The notes beneath the pieces are model-generated. The model was not told the DNA's origin and ran no database searches. It saw only the letters and a list, made by a program, of their open reading frames with translations. A DNA stretch of 64,000 nt from positions 1-64,000 of the forward strand of contig JAOUNS010000013.1 of NCBI GenBank assembly GCA_029880855.1, read 5' to 3'. This DNA comes from Gammaproteobacteria bacterium (GTDB lineage Bacteria > Pseudomonadota > Gammaproteobacteria > UBA6429 > Thiohalophilaceae). A program made the position numbers and the translations under genes. Of this stretch, positions 17,034 through 25,857 are shown piece by piece; position 1 is the first letter of the stretch, and every line of letters begins with the position of its first letter.

Positions 17034-19946
17034 ATGATGAGCATTTTACAGGATAGCCTTTTTATCGGACGCCAACAGCAATTGGGGATGCTGGATGAGG
17101 TCTTTGACAAGAATAACCTGACAATCCCACAGTTTATTTTGGTCGGTGGAGTGGCAGGTGTTGGCAAGACCGGTCTGGTGGAACACTTTCTGTCAAACAG
17201 ACTGTCAAATGCCGACAAATTGTTATACGGCAAGTATGTGGAGGAGCAGTCCACTATTCCGTATCTGGGGATAGTGCGTGCCTTGCAAAGTTATATTGAA
17301 TCACTGGCAAATCTGCCGACGGAACAAAAACAGGCATTTGTCGATCATGTTACCGGCATGTTGAGCAATAACCTTGGTGTCTTGCAACAACAATTCAGCA
17401 GTCTTGTTGAAATAACCGGGATTTCAGAGTCAGTGCATGATCTGCAGGCGAATGAATCACGCAATCGTTATTTATTGGTGATGAATAAATTCATGCAGGT
17501 TATCTGTGAAAACTATCGCAAGACGGTGCTGTTTCTCGATGACCTGCACTGGGCCGATAGTGAGACAATGTTATTGCTGGAGTCGCTGCTGGAGAATGAG
17601 GCGCTTCACTCACTGATTATCATCGGTACTTATCGTATCGAAGATGTCGGCGTCAGTCACTCTCTGTCAAAAACACTCCGTGCTCTGAAAAAGGCCGGTG
17701 GAAATATCCATCGTATTGATCTGCAGGAAATGGATCTGCGGGAAACCCGGCAGATTGTTCACGCATACACCGGGTTGCAGAACAGTGAATGTAATGGATT
17801 TACCGAGTATTTGCAGGAAAAAACCAGCGGTAATCCACTGTATATACGTGAGTTGCTTGATAGTATCATGGATGAAAACCGAAATATGCCCAGGGGTGAA
17901 ACCTGCCATATAGACCTGAGCAGTGTACGGGAAGCAGATGCATCCAATAATGTTGTTGATCTGTTGATTTTGCGACTGAATAAAATGTCTCCGGAGGCAC
18001 AAATTGTGCTGAAGGTTGCCGCCTGTGTCGGCTCGATTTTTGATTCGCGCTTGTTGGCGCAAGTATGCAGAAAGAGTATTGAATATATCGAAAAGGCATT
18101 ACTGCACAGTATCGATTATGGTTTTATTCGTTATGCTGATACAGGCAATGGTTTTCAGGTTTACTATTTCACCCATGACCGGGTGAGGGAATCCGCCTAC
18201 GAACAACTGGATGATAAAACACAGATCCACCTGAAAATCGGGCGTTTTCTCTCTGAAAAGTTTGACAGTGTCTCGATCGGCGATGTGGTGTTCCATTACA
18301 ACCTCGGTCTGGAACACCTGATCGATCCGGAAGAGAAATACAAACTGTGTGAATTGAATTTACAGGCGGCAACAGTCGCCAGGAACAGCGGCGCCTATTC
18401 CTCCGCTGTCAGCAATCTGCATGCAGCGCGCAAGCTGCTGCCGGTTGACGGTTGGACCAGATATCATGAAATGACTTATCAGGTTTATCGCAATCTGACG
18501 GAATGCCACTATTTAAACGGTGACTTTGATGAAGCCGAGCAGTTGTGTCACATCTGCCTGGAACGAGTGACAACAAAGCGGGAATTGGCCGAGATCTATA
18601 AACTGAAGGTCGTGCAATTAACCAATCTGGGTAAATGGGCGGATGCCGTTGCCTTTGGCGCGGAGGGTTTGCGTGTATTCGATATTGACTTTGAAGACAG
18701 CAGTCAGGTTGAGGCGATCAGACAGAGTATCAGCGATGTTTCGCAATCAGATCTGCAGCAACTGAACGATTGTCTTGATCTGGATGTTATTGCGCTGGAA
18801 CAGCTCATGTCGACGCTGGTTTCACCTGTTTATGTTTTGCGACCGGACTTGCTTGAGCCGCTGATTTCAAAAATGGTGCTGTTGTCTATTGAGTATGGCA
18901 GGTCGGTGGAATCTGTTTATGCTTTCCTGATGTTTGGTTTCTTTCTTTCCGCCCGGGGAGAGTATCGCAAGGGTAATGAGTTTGCTGAATATTCACTGAG
19001 TATTCTGCAAAAAGATCAGTATTTTGCCATACGCAGCAAGGTGAAACTGACCTTTGTAACCAATATCAGCCCTTGGGTAAATAAACTTAGCGACGGGTTT
19101 GATATGCTGGAACAGAGCGCAGGTGAGGGAGTTGAAGCCGGTGATATTATCACTGCCGGATATTGTCTGGTATCAAAGGGCATGCAATTATTTTCCGCTG
19201 GTCAGAATCTTGTGGAAATCAAGACTTATATTGATGCAAAGCTGCCGTTTTTACAAAAAACCAGTAACCCGGTTATTTCATTAGTGACAATTATCCGGCA
19301 GATGATCCTCAATCTGATCGGTCGAACAGATAGTATCAATTCGATATCCACCGCCGATTATTCGGCAGCAGACGCACTGAATGCAATGCAAGAGGCCGGC
19401 TTCCAGCATGGTATACACTGGTATGGCGTCAATAGAATGTTATTGGCGATTATCAATGATGATATGCAGGGCGTGGACGAGTATATCGGGGCCGCCAAAA
19501 GCGCGGCAACGGGTGCTGTGGGACAGTTTTCGCTGGCTGAACTGAATTTTTATGACTCGTTGCTCATGACCCGGCGCTATCAGACGGCAAGCCCGGCACA
19601 ACAGACCGAATATGCGTCTGCATTATCAGCGAATCAGGCGCAAATGGAAATTTGGGCGGCGCATTGTCCTGAAAATTTCCGACACAAGTATCTGCTGGTC
19701 GAAGCCGAACGTGCTGCTGTCACAGGTGCGGAACAACAGGCACTCAACCTGTATCGGGAGGCAAGAGTGACGGCAGAGCGACATGGCTTTGTTCAGGATG
19801 CCGCAATCACCTGTGAACGTTGCGCCGGCTTTTGCAAGGTGAGTCAGGGTATGCAGGGAGAAGTGACTGACTGGTTGCAAGCGGCGGGACGCTATTATCA
19901 AACCTGGGGGGCAAGCAGAAAAGCACCGCTGTTGAACGGACAATAA
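17034..19946 (+). CDS. STAND-like AAA ATPase with helical repeats
   Basis: The 970-residue protein starts with an AAA_16-type NTPase. FIGRQQQL opens it, Walker A is GGVAGVGKTG (about 38-47), Walker B is TVLFLDDLHWADSE (164-177), and a winged-helix-like region follows to about 400 (FTHDRVRESAYEQL). The remaining 550 residues are TPR-like helices. This is the sensor-switch layout of MalT- or PknK-type proteins and of the N-terminal half of very large kinase/ATPase/histidine-kinase fusions. No output domain (HTH, cyclase or kinase) is fused here. The divergent hybrid kinase next door may supply it. ATPase identity is clear; role unknown. Confidence 0.85.
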   Translation: MMSILQDSLFIGRQQQLGMLDEVFDKNNLTIPQFILVGGVAGVGKTGLVEHFLSNRLSNADKLLYGKYVEEQSTIPYLGIVRALQSYIESLANLPTEQKQAFVDHVTGMLSNNLGVLQQQFSSLVEITGISESVHDLQANESRNRYLLVMNKFMQVICENYRKTVLFLDDLHWADSETMLLLESLLENEALHSLIIIGTYRIEDVGVSHSLSKTLRALKKAGGNIHRIDLQEMDLRETRQIVHAYTGLQNSECNGFTEYLQEKTSGNPLYIRELLDSIMDENRNMPRGETCHIDLSSVREADASNNVVDLLILRLNKMSPEAQIVLKVAACVGSIFDSRLLAQVCRKSIEYIEKALLHSIDYGFIRYADTGNGFQVYYFTHDRVRESAYEQLDDKTQIHLKIGRFLSEKFDSVSIGDVVFHYNLGLEHLIDPEEKYKLCELNLQAATVARNSGAYSSAVSNLHAARKLLPVDGWTRYHEMTYQVYRNLTECHYLNGDFDEAEQLCHICLERVTTKRELAEIYKLKVVQLTNLGKWADAVAFGAEGLRVFDIDFEDSSQVEAIRQSISDVSQSDLQQLNDCLDLDVIALEQLMSTLVSPVYVLRPDLLEPLISKMVLLSIEYGRSVESVYAFLMFGFFLSARGEYRKGNEFAEYSLSILQKDQYFAIRSKVKLTFVTNISPWVNKLSDGFDMLEQSAGEGVEAGDIITAGYCLVSKGMQLFSAGQNLVEIKTYIDAKLPFLQKTSNPVISLVTIIRQMILNLIGRTDSINSISTADYSAADALNAMQEAGFQHGIHWYGVNRMLLAIINDDMQGVDEYIGAAKSAATGAVGQFSLAELNFYDSLLMTRRYQTASPAQQTEYASALSANQAQMEIWAAHCPENFRHKYLLVEAERAAVTGAEQQALNLYREARVTAERHGFVQDAAITCERCAGFCKVSQGMQGEVTDWLQAAGRYYQTWGASRKAPLLNGQ

Positions 19947-20063
19947 TCCCCGGTTTCATCTGGATCTGGACCGTGTTTAATACGCGCTTCACCGCGTGTC
20001 GGCCGCATTTACATAAATTCCCAATGGCTTAAATTATATCCAAAAAAATCATTATGTTGTGGT

Positions 20064-20080
20064 TTGGCACAGAATTTGTA
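20064..20080 (+). promoter_or_regulatory. Sigma-54-like promoter before the PEP-CTERM gene
   Basis: TTGGCAC (20064-20070) and TTTGTA (20075-20080) place GG and GT ten bases apart, the sigma-54 -24/-12 spacing. The -12 element has GT rather than the preferred GC. Transcription would start near 20091, about 40 bases before the gene. PEP-CTERM genes in other bacteria are often under RpoN with the PrsK/PrsR pair, which makes the match more credible. Confidence 0.45.
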
Positions 20081-20129
20081 TTGTTGTGTGTAGACAATAC
20101 TTTATTCCCCCCCTATTGGAGATGTTGAA

Positions 20130-20762
20130 ATGAAAAAACTGGTGTTAGCTGTATTGGCGCTGGTATTAATGGCCGGCAACGCCAATGCATCCGTCGTTTC
20201 CTTCGACCTGAATTATGAATTCAGTGGTGCCACTGCACCCGCCGGTACAGGTCCCTGGTTGACGGCAACGTTTGATGACGGCGGTACCGCGGGCTCTGTC
20301 ATGTTGACCCTGGAATCCCATCTGAATGATCCCGGCGGTTTCTTCGGTGGCGTATATTTCAATCTCGATCCCACCATGAATGCCGCGCTGATTGGTATCG
20401 GCAGCGGAACAGATACCGGCTGGAGCAGCTTTATTCGTGGTAATGATTGCTGTCAGGCGGATGGCAGTGGTCGTTATGATCTGAATATCAACTTCGGCGC
20501 CAATTTCTTCGGTGGTTCTGATGTATTTCATTTTGAACTGACAGGCGCGAACCTGACTGCTGATATGTTCAACTACCTGAACACCCCGGTTGGTGGTAAT
20601 GGCACTTACCATGTCGCTGCCCATGTACAGGGCTTGGGTCCAAACGCTGCATACAGCGGCTGGATCGGTGACACCACTGCACCTGTGCCGGAACCCGCCG
20701 GTATCCTGTTGCTGGCCATGGGTCTGTTGGGTCTGGGTGTTGCGAAACGTAAAGCGGCATAA
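20130..20762 (+). CDS. PEP-CTERM sorting domain protein
   Basis: The 210-residue exported protein has a signal peptide (MKKLVLAVLALVLMAGNANA), a Gly/Asn/Phe-rich beta-type middle with paired Cys (NDCCQAD), and a C-terminal sorting signal: VPEPAG, a hydrophobic span and KRK. Such proteins are handled by an exosortase, which cleaves at PEP, and are associated with exopolysaccharide-producing bacteria. No exosortase is in the window. GGAG upstream supports the start. The body has no known catalytic motif; an extracellular structural role is likely. Confidence 0.93.
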   Translation: MKKLVLAVLALVLMAGNANASVVSFDLNYEFSGATAPAGTGPWLTATFDDGGTAGSVMLTLESHLNDPGGFFGGVYFNLDPTMNAALIGIGSGTDTGWSSFIRGNDCCQADGSGRYDLNINFGANFFGGSDVFHFELTGANLTADMFNYLNTPVGGNGTYHVAAHVQGLGPNAAYSGWIGDTTAPVPEPAGILLLAMGLLGLGVAKRKAA

Positions 20763-20785
20763 GCCCGGTCTGACAAGAAAACGAG

Positions 20786-20810
20786 AAAGCGGCCTGCAGG
20801 CCGCTTTTTT
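20786..20810 (+). terminator. Terminator between the PEP-CTERM gene and murI
   Basis: AAAGCGGCC and GGCCGCTTT pair perfectly around TGCA (20786-20807), followed by T to 20810. It serves the PEP-CTERM gene; the murI stop on the other strand falls in its T-run, so it may also act partly for murI. Confidence 0.88.
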
Positions 20811-21615
20811 ATTGCCGGCAATTCTCCGGCAGGCTTTGCGGGAACTGATGCCGACCCATCACGGTGGTGAGCAGATTGTTAAATCTTTCGTCATCACCGC
20901 TGGTCCAGTAGTCGATCCCGCCATTGTCGACTCGCGTATTCAGTAAACCGGCTTCCTGCAATCGGCGCCGGAGTTGGTTGGCCACGGCCGGGCCGGTGTC
21001 GATGAGGGTGACACCCGGACCGGCAAATTCAGCGATCAGATCTTTGATCAACGGGTAGTGAGTGCAACCCAATACAATGGTATCCGCCCCGGCATCAATG
21101 AGCGGTGTGACATATTGCTGTACCAGCTGCCGTAGATGTGGTGTGGAAAATCCCCCGCTCTCAATTTCATCCACCAGTCCCGGGCAGGGCTGACTGAGTA
21201 CTTTCACATCGGCGCCGTAGCGTTGTACCAATTGTGTAAACTGATTGCTGAGTACGGTATTTTGCGTCGCCAGCACACCCACAACACCATTACGCGTCGC
21301 GGCAATCGCCGGTTTGACACCGGGCTCCATGCCGATAACCGGCAGGCTGGTGAGTTGTCTAATCTCCGTAATGGCCGCTGCGGTGGCGGTATTACACGCA
21401 ACGACCAGCGCCTTAGCTCCCCGTTCCAGCAAAAAATGTGTCAAGAGATCGCAGCGTTGCCTGATATACGAGACCGGTTTGTTGCCATAAGGGGCAAAAC
21501 CGGAGTCAGCGATATAGATCAGGTTTTCATTCGGTAACAAAGAAATTATTTCCTTTGTTACCGAGAGCCCGCCGATACCGGAGTCAAACACACCTATTGG
21601 AGCAAAATTATTCAT
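20809..21615 (-). CDS. murI: Glutamate racemase MurI
   Basis: MurI makes D-glutamate for peptidoglycan. The 268-residue protein has the PIGVFDSGIGGLSV opening, the first catalytic cysteine in VVACNTATAAA (about residue 75) and the second in IVLGCTHYPLI (about 184), with the usual family length. It is monocistronic and divergent, across 155 bases, from a histidine kinase. The product acts in the cytoplasm. Confidence 0.97.
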   Translation of the reverse strand: MNNFAPIGVFDSGIGGLSVTKEIISLLPNENLIYIADSGFAPYGNKPVSYIRQRCDLLTHFLLERGAKALVVACNTATAAAITEIRQLTSLPVIGMEPGVKPAIAATRNGVVGVLATQNTVLSNQFTQLVQRYGADVKVLSQPCPGLVDEIESGGFSTPHLRQLVQQYVTPLIDAGADTIVLGCTHYPLIKDLIAEFAGPGVTLIDTGPAVANQLRRRLQEAGLLNTRVDNGGIDYWTSGDDERFNNLLTTVMGRHQFPQSLPENCRQ

Positions 21616-21770
21616 ACTGTAATTTTTATCAGCAGTGATAAGTCGTTTTTTGCTGTTGGGAAAATTTCAGAGAATTGTATACAAAATTTAACGATCTTGT
21701 CCTCTGACATTTTGCGCAAATATTAACTAATGTTAATAAATTACCGGTATGAATAACCAGATGGATATCC

Positions 21771-22952
21771 ATGGAATTATACTACGCAAAAGAAAACAAC
21801 TTTCTTTTCAGCGACAGAACACACTGGATGCTGATGCTGGAACATATCCCGGCTGCCATTGCCGTGTTCGACAATGATATGAAATATATCGCTGTGACAC
21901 AGCGGTGGATAAAGGATTACCAGTTGGAAGGTGAACAAATTCTGGGACGTAGTCACTATGATCTGTTTCCGGATGTGCCGCAACGCTGGAAAGACATCCA
22001 TCAATACTGTCTGCAGGGCAATGTACAAACCTGTGAAGAAGATCCCTTCGTTCGTGATGATGGCAGCACGGTCTGGATCAAATGGGAGATCCACCCCTGG
22101 TTAAAATCGCAGCAGCGTATTGGCGGCATAGTGATGTTCACGGAAGTAATCACACACAGAAAGGCTTTGCAACAACTCAATATTGACCTGGAACAGCGCG
22201 TCAATGAACGCACTATTGAGTTATCTGTGGCCAGGGACAAGGCCGAGGCAGCCAGCCGGGCCAAGTCTGAATTTCTCTCTCTCATGAGCCACGAGCTGCG
22301 CACGCCGTTGAACGCCATTCTTGGCTTTGGCCAGGTGCTGGAATCCGATCCGGCCAACCCGTTAAATGGAGCACAAAAGGAGAGTGTCGAGGAAATCATT
22401 CGTTCCGGACAGCATCTGTTTTCCCTCATTGAAGAAATACTGGATCTGTCCGCCATTGAGTCGGGCGACCTGACGGTGGAAAACGGTGTAGTCGATCTCC
22501 TTGAACTGGTGAAAGAGAGTGTTGCCGTGGTCAGTGAACGGGCCAGAGAAAGCGCCATTCAGATATTTGATCATGTTCGGCAACATGCACCAATCAACGT
22601 CAGTGCAGATGCCTTGCGCTTGCGACAGGTGCTGGTCAATCTGCTGATCAATGCCATTAAGTACAATAAACCGGCAGGCATTGTTGATATTCGTTGTGAA
22701 TTGATTCACGACAACAAATTACGCCTGAAAGTCAATGATACCGGACTGGGCATACAGGCGGCGGATCTGGACGATATCTTTCTGCCGTTTGAAAAAGTGG
22801 TGTTTAAAAACAGCGTTATTGATGGCAGCGGTATCGGCTTGCCCTTGTGTAAAAGGCTGACCGAGGCCATGGGCGGCTGCATGGGTGTGAAAAGCGCACC
22901 GGGCAAGGGGAGTACCTTTTGGCTGGAACTGGATTTGGTGCAGTCCGATTAA
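21771..22952 (+). CDS. PAS domain sensor histidine kinase
   Basis: The 393-residue soluble kinase has one PAS domain (about 18-128, with DLFPDVPQRWKDIH and a PAC-like WEIHPW..IGGIVMFTEVITHRK end), a coiled helix (130-165), HisKA with His174 in SLMSHELRTPLN, and a HATPase domain (LLINAIKYN, VNDTGLGIQ, GSGIGLPLCK) to the end. It has no membrane span and no receiver. No response regulator is adjacent, so it is an orphan here. Its HisKA-HATPase part resembles that of the hybrid kinase at 14955, but the PAS region differs. Confidence 0.92.
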   Translation: MELYYAKENNFLFSDRTHWMLMLEHIPAAIAVFDNDMKYIAVTQRWIKDYQLEGEQILGRSHYDLFPDVPQRWKDIHQYCLQGNVQTCEEDPFVRDDGSTVWIKWEIHPWLKSQQRIGGIVMFTEVITHRKALQQLNIDLEQRVNERTIELSVARDKAEAASRAKSEFLSLMSHELRTPLNAILGFGQVLESDPANPLNGAQKESVEEIIRSGQHLFSLIEEILDLSAIESGDLTVENGVVDLLELVKESVAVVSERARESAIQIFDHVRQHAPINVSADALRLRQVLVNLLINAIKYNKPAGIVDIRCELIHDNKLRLKVNDTGLGIQAADLDDIFLPFEKVVFKNSVIDGSGIGLPLCKRLTEAMGGCMGVKSAPGKGSTFWLELDLVQSD

Positions 22953-22964
22953 TGGAATAATATC

Positions 22965-23273
22965 TCAGCGCTTGTGCGGCGGTATATCACGCAGCGCTGC
23001 AGCGAAGTTGTCATGCAAGTCACGGTCTACCGGGCGAAACTTCACTGTCTTGGTCGCCGGATAAACACCTAAATAGTTATCACCCTTTCGATTGACCGCC
23101 GGCCGAATCGGTCGCGGCGCAAACCCGCCACCGCAGTTGGGGCAGACGTTATACAGGACTTCAGTAGCACAATGCATACAGAAGGTACATTCGAATGAGC
23201 AGATCATTGCATCGACGGAATCGGGCGGTAATGGTGTCTTGCAGTTCTCGCACACAGGTCTGAGTTCCAGCAT
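22965..23273 (-). CDS. DUF1272 family zinc-ribbon-like protein
   Basis: The 102-residue protein has four Cys pairs or singles in its first half (CENCKTPLPPD, ICSFECTFCMHC, CPNCGGG), the signature of DUF1272, a short predicted metal-binding protein of unknown function. The C-terminal half is basic and less conserved. It converges on the histidine kinase gene with 12 bases between stops. It stands apart from the TRAP genes by 63 bases, and could be the last-but-one gene upstream of them or independent. Confidence 0.85.
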   Translation of the reverse strand: MLELRPVCENCKTPLPPDSVDAMICSFECTFCMHCATEVLYNVCPNCGGGFAPRPIRPAVNRKGDNYLGVYPATKTVKFRPVDRDLHDNFAAALRDIPPHKR

Positions 23274-23336
23274 GGTGTACAGATACCTCCTTGGTTGTTC
23301 ACGGGAGGATTATCCTGCCCCTGTGCGGTCCTTCCG

Positions 23337-24725
23337 TCAACCGGTTGCTTTCATCATATTGGGCAGCCAGGTCACAATCTCCGGCCACATCGCCAGCAGT
23401 CCCAGCGTAAGTAACTGGATCATGATAAACGGTATCACGCCCTTGTATAGCTGGGTGGTGGTGAGTTCCGGCGGCGCCACACCACGCAAATAAAACAGTG
23501 CAAAGCCAAACGGCGGGGTCAGGAAAGAGGTTTGCAGGTTGATGGCGATCATGATGCCGAGCCAGACCGGGTCCAGTCCCATGCTCAACAGGATAGGGGC
23601 AACAATGGGCACCACCACAAAGGTGATCTCGATGAAGTCGAGGATAAAGCCCAGCAGGAACATCAGCAGCATGACGATAAACATGGCGCCGACCACTCCA
23701 CCCGGCAGATCATTCAAGAGTGCCGTGACCATTTCGTCGCCGCCGAAACCACGAAACACCAGCGAGAAGATGGATGCGCCGATAAAGATCAAAAACACCA
23801 TGCTGGTGATACGCATGGTGCTGAGCATCACCTCTTGCAGGATCGCAATACTGAATTGACGTTGATACATGGCCAGCAGGATGGAACCGACAGCACCCAC
23901 TGATGAAGCCTCGGTCGGTGTGGCGACTCCGCCGATAATGGAACCCAGCACGGCGACGATCAGCAGGATGGGAGGCAGCAGGGCCTGTCCAATCTGTTGC
24001 AATAATTCACCACGACCCATTGCCCTGTCCTCCGGCGGGATAGCCGGTGCAATGGCCGGCTTGAGGAAGGCGATAACAATCAAATAGAGCAGGTAAAGGG
24101 CGACCAGCAACAGACCCGGCAACAGGGCGCCGATGAAGAGATCACCCACGGAGACGGTTTCCGGCGCATAGATACCCTGATTGAGCTGTGACTGCTGATA
24201 GGCGGAGGAGAGCACATCACCCAGCAGGATCAAAATAATAGAGGGCGGGATGATCTGCCCCAGGGTCCCGGACGCACAGATGGCACCGCCGGCCAGGGCC
24301 GGACTGTAACCGCGCTTCAGCATGGTGGGCAGGGAGAGCAGACCCATAGTCACCACGGTTGCGCCCACAATGCCGGTACTGGCCGCCAGTAACATCCCCA
24401 CCAGGATCACCGAGATGCCCAGCCCGCCGCGCACGGGACCGAACAGGATGGCCATGGTATCCAGCAGCTTGTCGGCGACTTTGGACTTTTCCAGCATCAC
24501 CCCCATAAACACAAACAAGGGCACGGCGATCAGTGTGGCATTGGTCATGATGCCGTAGATGCGATTGGGCAGGGCGGAGAGCAGGACGCTGTCAAATGTG
24601 CCGGTCAGGTTACCCAGCAAGGCAAAGATCAGGGCGGTGCCGCCCAGGGAAAAGGCCACCGGGTAGCCGGCCAACAGCACCAGACAGACAAAGCCAAACA
24701 TGATCAACGCCATATATTCAGCCAC
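23337..24725 (-). CDS. TRAP transporter large permease (DctM family)
   Basis: The 462-residue inner-membrane protein has about twelve spans and typical DctM segments: FGFVCLVLLAGYPVAFSLGG at the start, PLFVFMGVMLEKS, GLLSLPTMLKRGYSPALAGGAICASGTLGQIIPPSI and LDFIEITFVVVPIV. It forms the ion-coupled channel of a TRAP importer of organic acids. It overlaps the small permease gene by 8 bases. No DctP-type binding protein is in the window, so the substrate cannot be inferred. Confidence 0.93.
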   Translation of the reverse strand: MAEYMALIMFGFVCLVLLAGYPVAFSLGGTALIFALLGNLTGTFDSVLLSALPNRIYGIMTNATLIAVPLFVFMGVMLEKSKVADKLLDTMAILFGPVRGGLGISVILVGMLLAASTGIVGATVVTMGLLSLPTMLKRGYSPALAGGAICASGTLGQIIPPSIILILLGDVLSSAYQQSQLNQGIYAPETVSVGDLFIGALLPGLLLVALYLLYLIVIAFLKPAIAPAIPPEDRAMGRGELLQQIGQALLPPILLIVAVLGSIIGGVATPTEASSVGAVGSILLAMYQRQFSIAILQEVMLSTMRITSMVFLIFIGASIFSLVFRGFGGDEMVTALLNDLPGGVVGAMFIVMLLMFLLGFILDFIEITFVVVPIVAPILLSMGLDPVWLGIMIAINLQTSFLTPPFGFALFYLRGVAPPELTTTQLYKGVIPFIMIQLLTLGLLAMWPEIVTWLPNMMKATG

Positions 24726-25224
24726 GGCGGCTCTCCTGCAGTTGCAGCAGGGCGCGTAACAGCTGGGCCAGTCCCTGTAACAGGAGCAACACCGCCATCA
24801 GCAAAATGGCGGTCTTGAGAACAAAGACCAGCGGCAGGCCGTCGGCCTCCGGTGAGCCTTCCAGTAATTTCCAGGAAGAGAAGACATACTCCCAACTGCT
24901 CCAGAGGATAAACAGACAAACCGGAAACAACAGCAACAGACAGCCCAGGAAATCGACCAGAGCCTGACGGCGGGGTGACATTTTGCGATAAAAGATATCA
25001 ACCCGCACATGGCCCTCGTGTTTCAGGGTGTAGGCCGCCCCCAGCATAAAGACAAAGGCATGCAGATAGGTGATCAACTCCTGCATGCCGATCCAGCCCG
25101 TGTTAAATGCGTAGCGCAACACCACCACGATGAAGGTCAGCACGACCATGGCCAGGGTCAACCAGGCGACTAATTGGCCGGTTTTTTCGCTGATCGCTTC
25201 CAATTGCGCGGCAAGTTGTCTCAT
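24718..25224 (-). CDS. TRAP transporter small permease (DctQ family)
   Basis: The 168-residue protein has four membrane spans and DctQ features: an N-terminal QLAAQLEAISEKTGQLVAWL, then RYAFNTGWIGMQELITYLHAFVFMLGAAYTLKHEGHVRVDIFY. It pairs with the large permease in the inner membrane. The C-terminal Leu/Gln-rich tail is cytoplasmic. It is first of the two permease genes, and the overlapping stop/start indicates translational coupling. Confidence 0.9.
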   Translation of the reverse strand: MRQLAAQLEAISEKTGQLVAWLTLAMVVLTFIVVVLRYAFNTGWIGMQELITYLHAFVFMLGAAYTLKHEGHVRVDIFYRKMSPRRQALVDFLGCLLLLFPVCLFILWSSWEYVFSSWKLLEGSPEADGLPLVFVLKTAILLMAVLLLLQGLAQLLRALLQLQESRRG

Positions 25225-25250
25225 GTCGTGTCAGGAATATTAGCGCTTAG

Positions 25251-25443
25251 TTATACACAGGGTGAAAATCAATGAGTTAGCGGAAATTTATAGCACCAAC
25301 TCACAATTTGGAACGCGGGCATCATACAATATTTTGATTTTTAAGAAAAATTTTTCGGATGCTTGATGCCGCTATAATCAACAGGGCTATATACCCTCAA
25401 TATTTTTAATAAGCCGGTATTTTTGTCCACAAAGTTATCCACA
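25251..25443 (+). promoter_or_regulatory. Cluster of DnaA-box-like sites in an AT-rich intergenic region
   Basis: The 284-base gap 25225-25508 holds TTATACACA (25251-25259), TTGTCCACA (25423-25431) and TTATCCACA (25435-25443), all in the same direction. The first and third fit the DnaA consensus TTWTNCACA; the second has one mismatch. The DNA between is very AT-rich (about 25300-25420). No gene is seen. This could be a DnaA-titrating or regulatory site; an origin is possible but the dnaA-type neighbourhood is absent. Confidence 0.5.
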
Positions 25444-25508
25444 GGCCGGCTATGCAGAAAATGGGCGGGAAAAATGGTGTGGTCGTTCGGCGGACAGTTC
25501 CGGCGCGC

Positions 25509-25856
25509 TTACCACTTATAGAGGATCCATTGCTGGATCGGTGGGTTGGAGAGGTCACCGTGGCGGGTATCCAGCAGGCCGTCGCCATCGGTGTCGACCA
25601 TATAATAGGCCGGTCCCTTGGTCGGGATGATCTTCGCATAGCGCAGCCGGCCATTGACCCGATACTCCTCCACCGTCATCTCCTTGCGCTTGATGATGGT
25701 GACTTCCGGTTCCGGTAAGTGTTTTTCCTGGCCGGCTTCATCCGTCAACTCGGGGGGCGGCTGGACCTCATCGGCCTTGTTGTCCTTTTCGGCAGCAGAC
25801 AACGGGTTGCAGATAAGCAGCAGGGTGAGGGGAATAATTTTTATCAGTGTTCGCAT
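25509..25856 (-). CDS. DUF2782 periplasmic protein
   Basis: The 115-residue protein has a signal peptide (MRTLIKIIPLTLLLICNPLSA), an acidic Pro-rich linker, then the DUF2782 core: EVTIIKRKEMTVEEYRVNGRLRYAKIIPTKGPAYYMVDTDGDG and a final WILYKW. The family is found beside polA in many gammaproteobacteria; its function is not established. Its start is one base from the stop of the LOG gene, so the two are probably one transcript. Confidence 0.9.
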   Translation of the reverse strand: MRTLIKIIPLTLLLICNPLSAAEKDNKADEVQPPPELTDEAGQEKHLPEPEVTIIKRKEMTVEEYRVNGRLRYAKIIPTKGPAYYMVDTDGDGLLDTRHGDLSNPPIQQWILYKW

Positions 25857-25857
25857 A

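Noticed and set aside
25373-25378. TATAAT as a promoter of a plus-strand RNA
   Set aside because: No -35 element and no gene or hairpin downstream on that strand.
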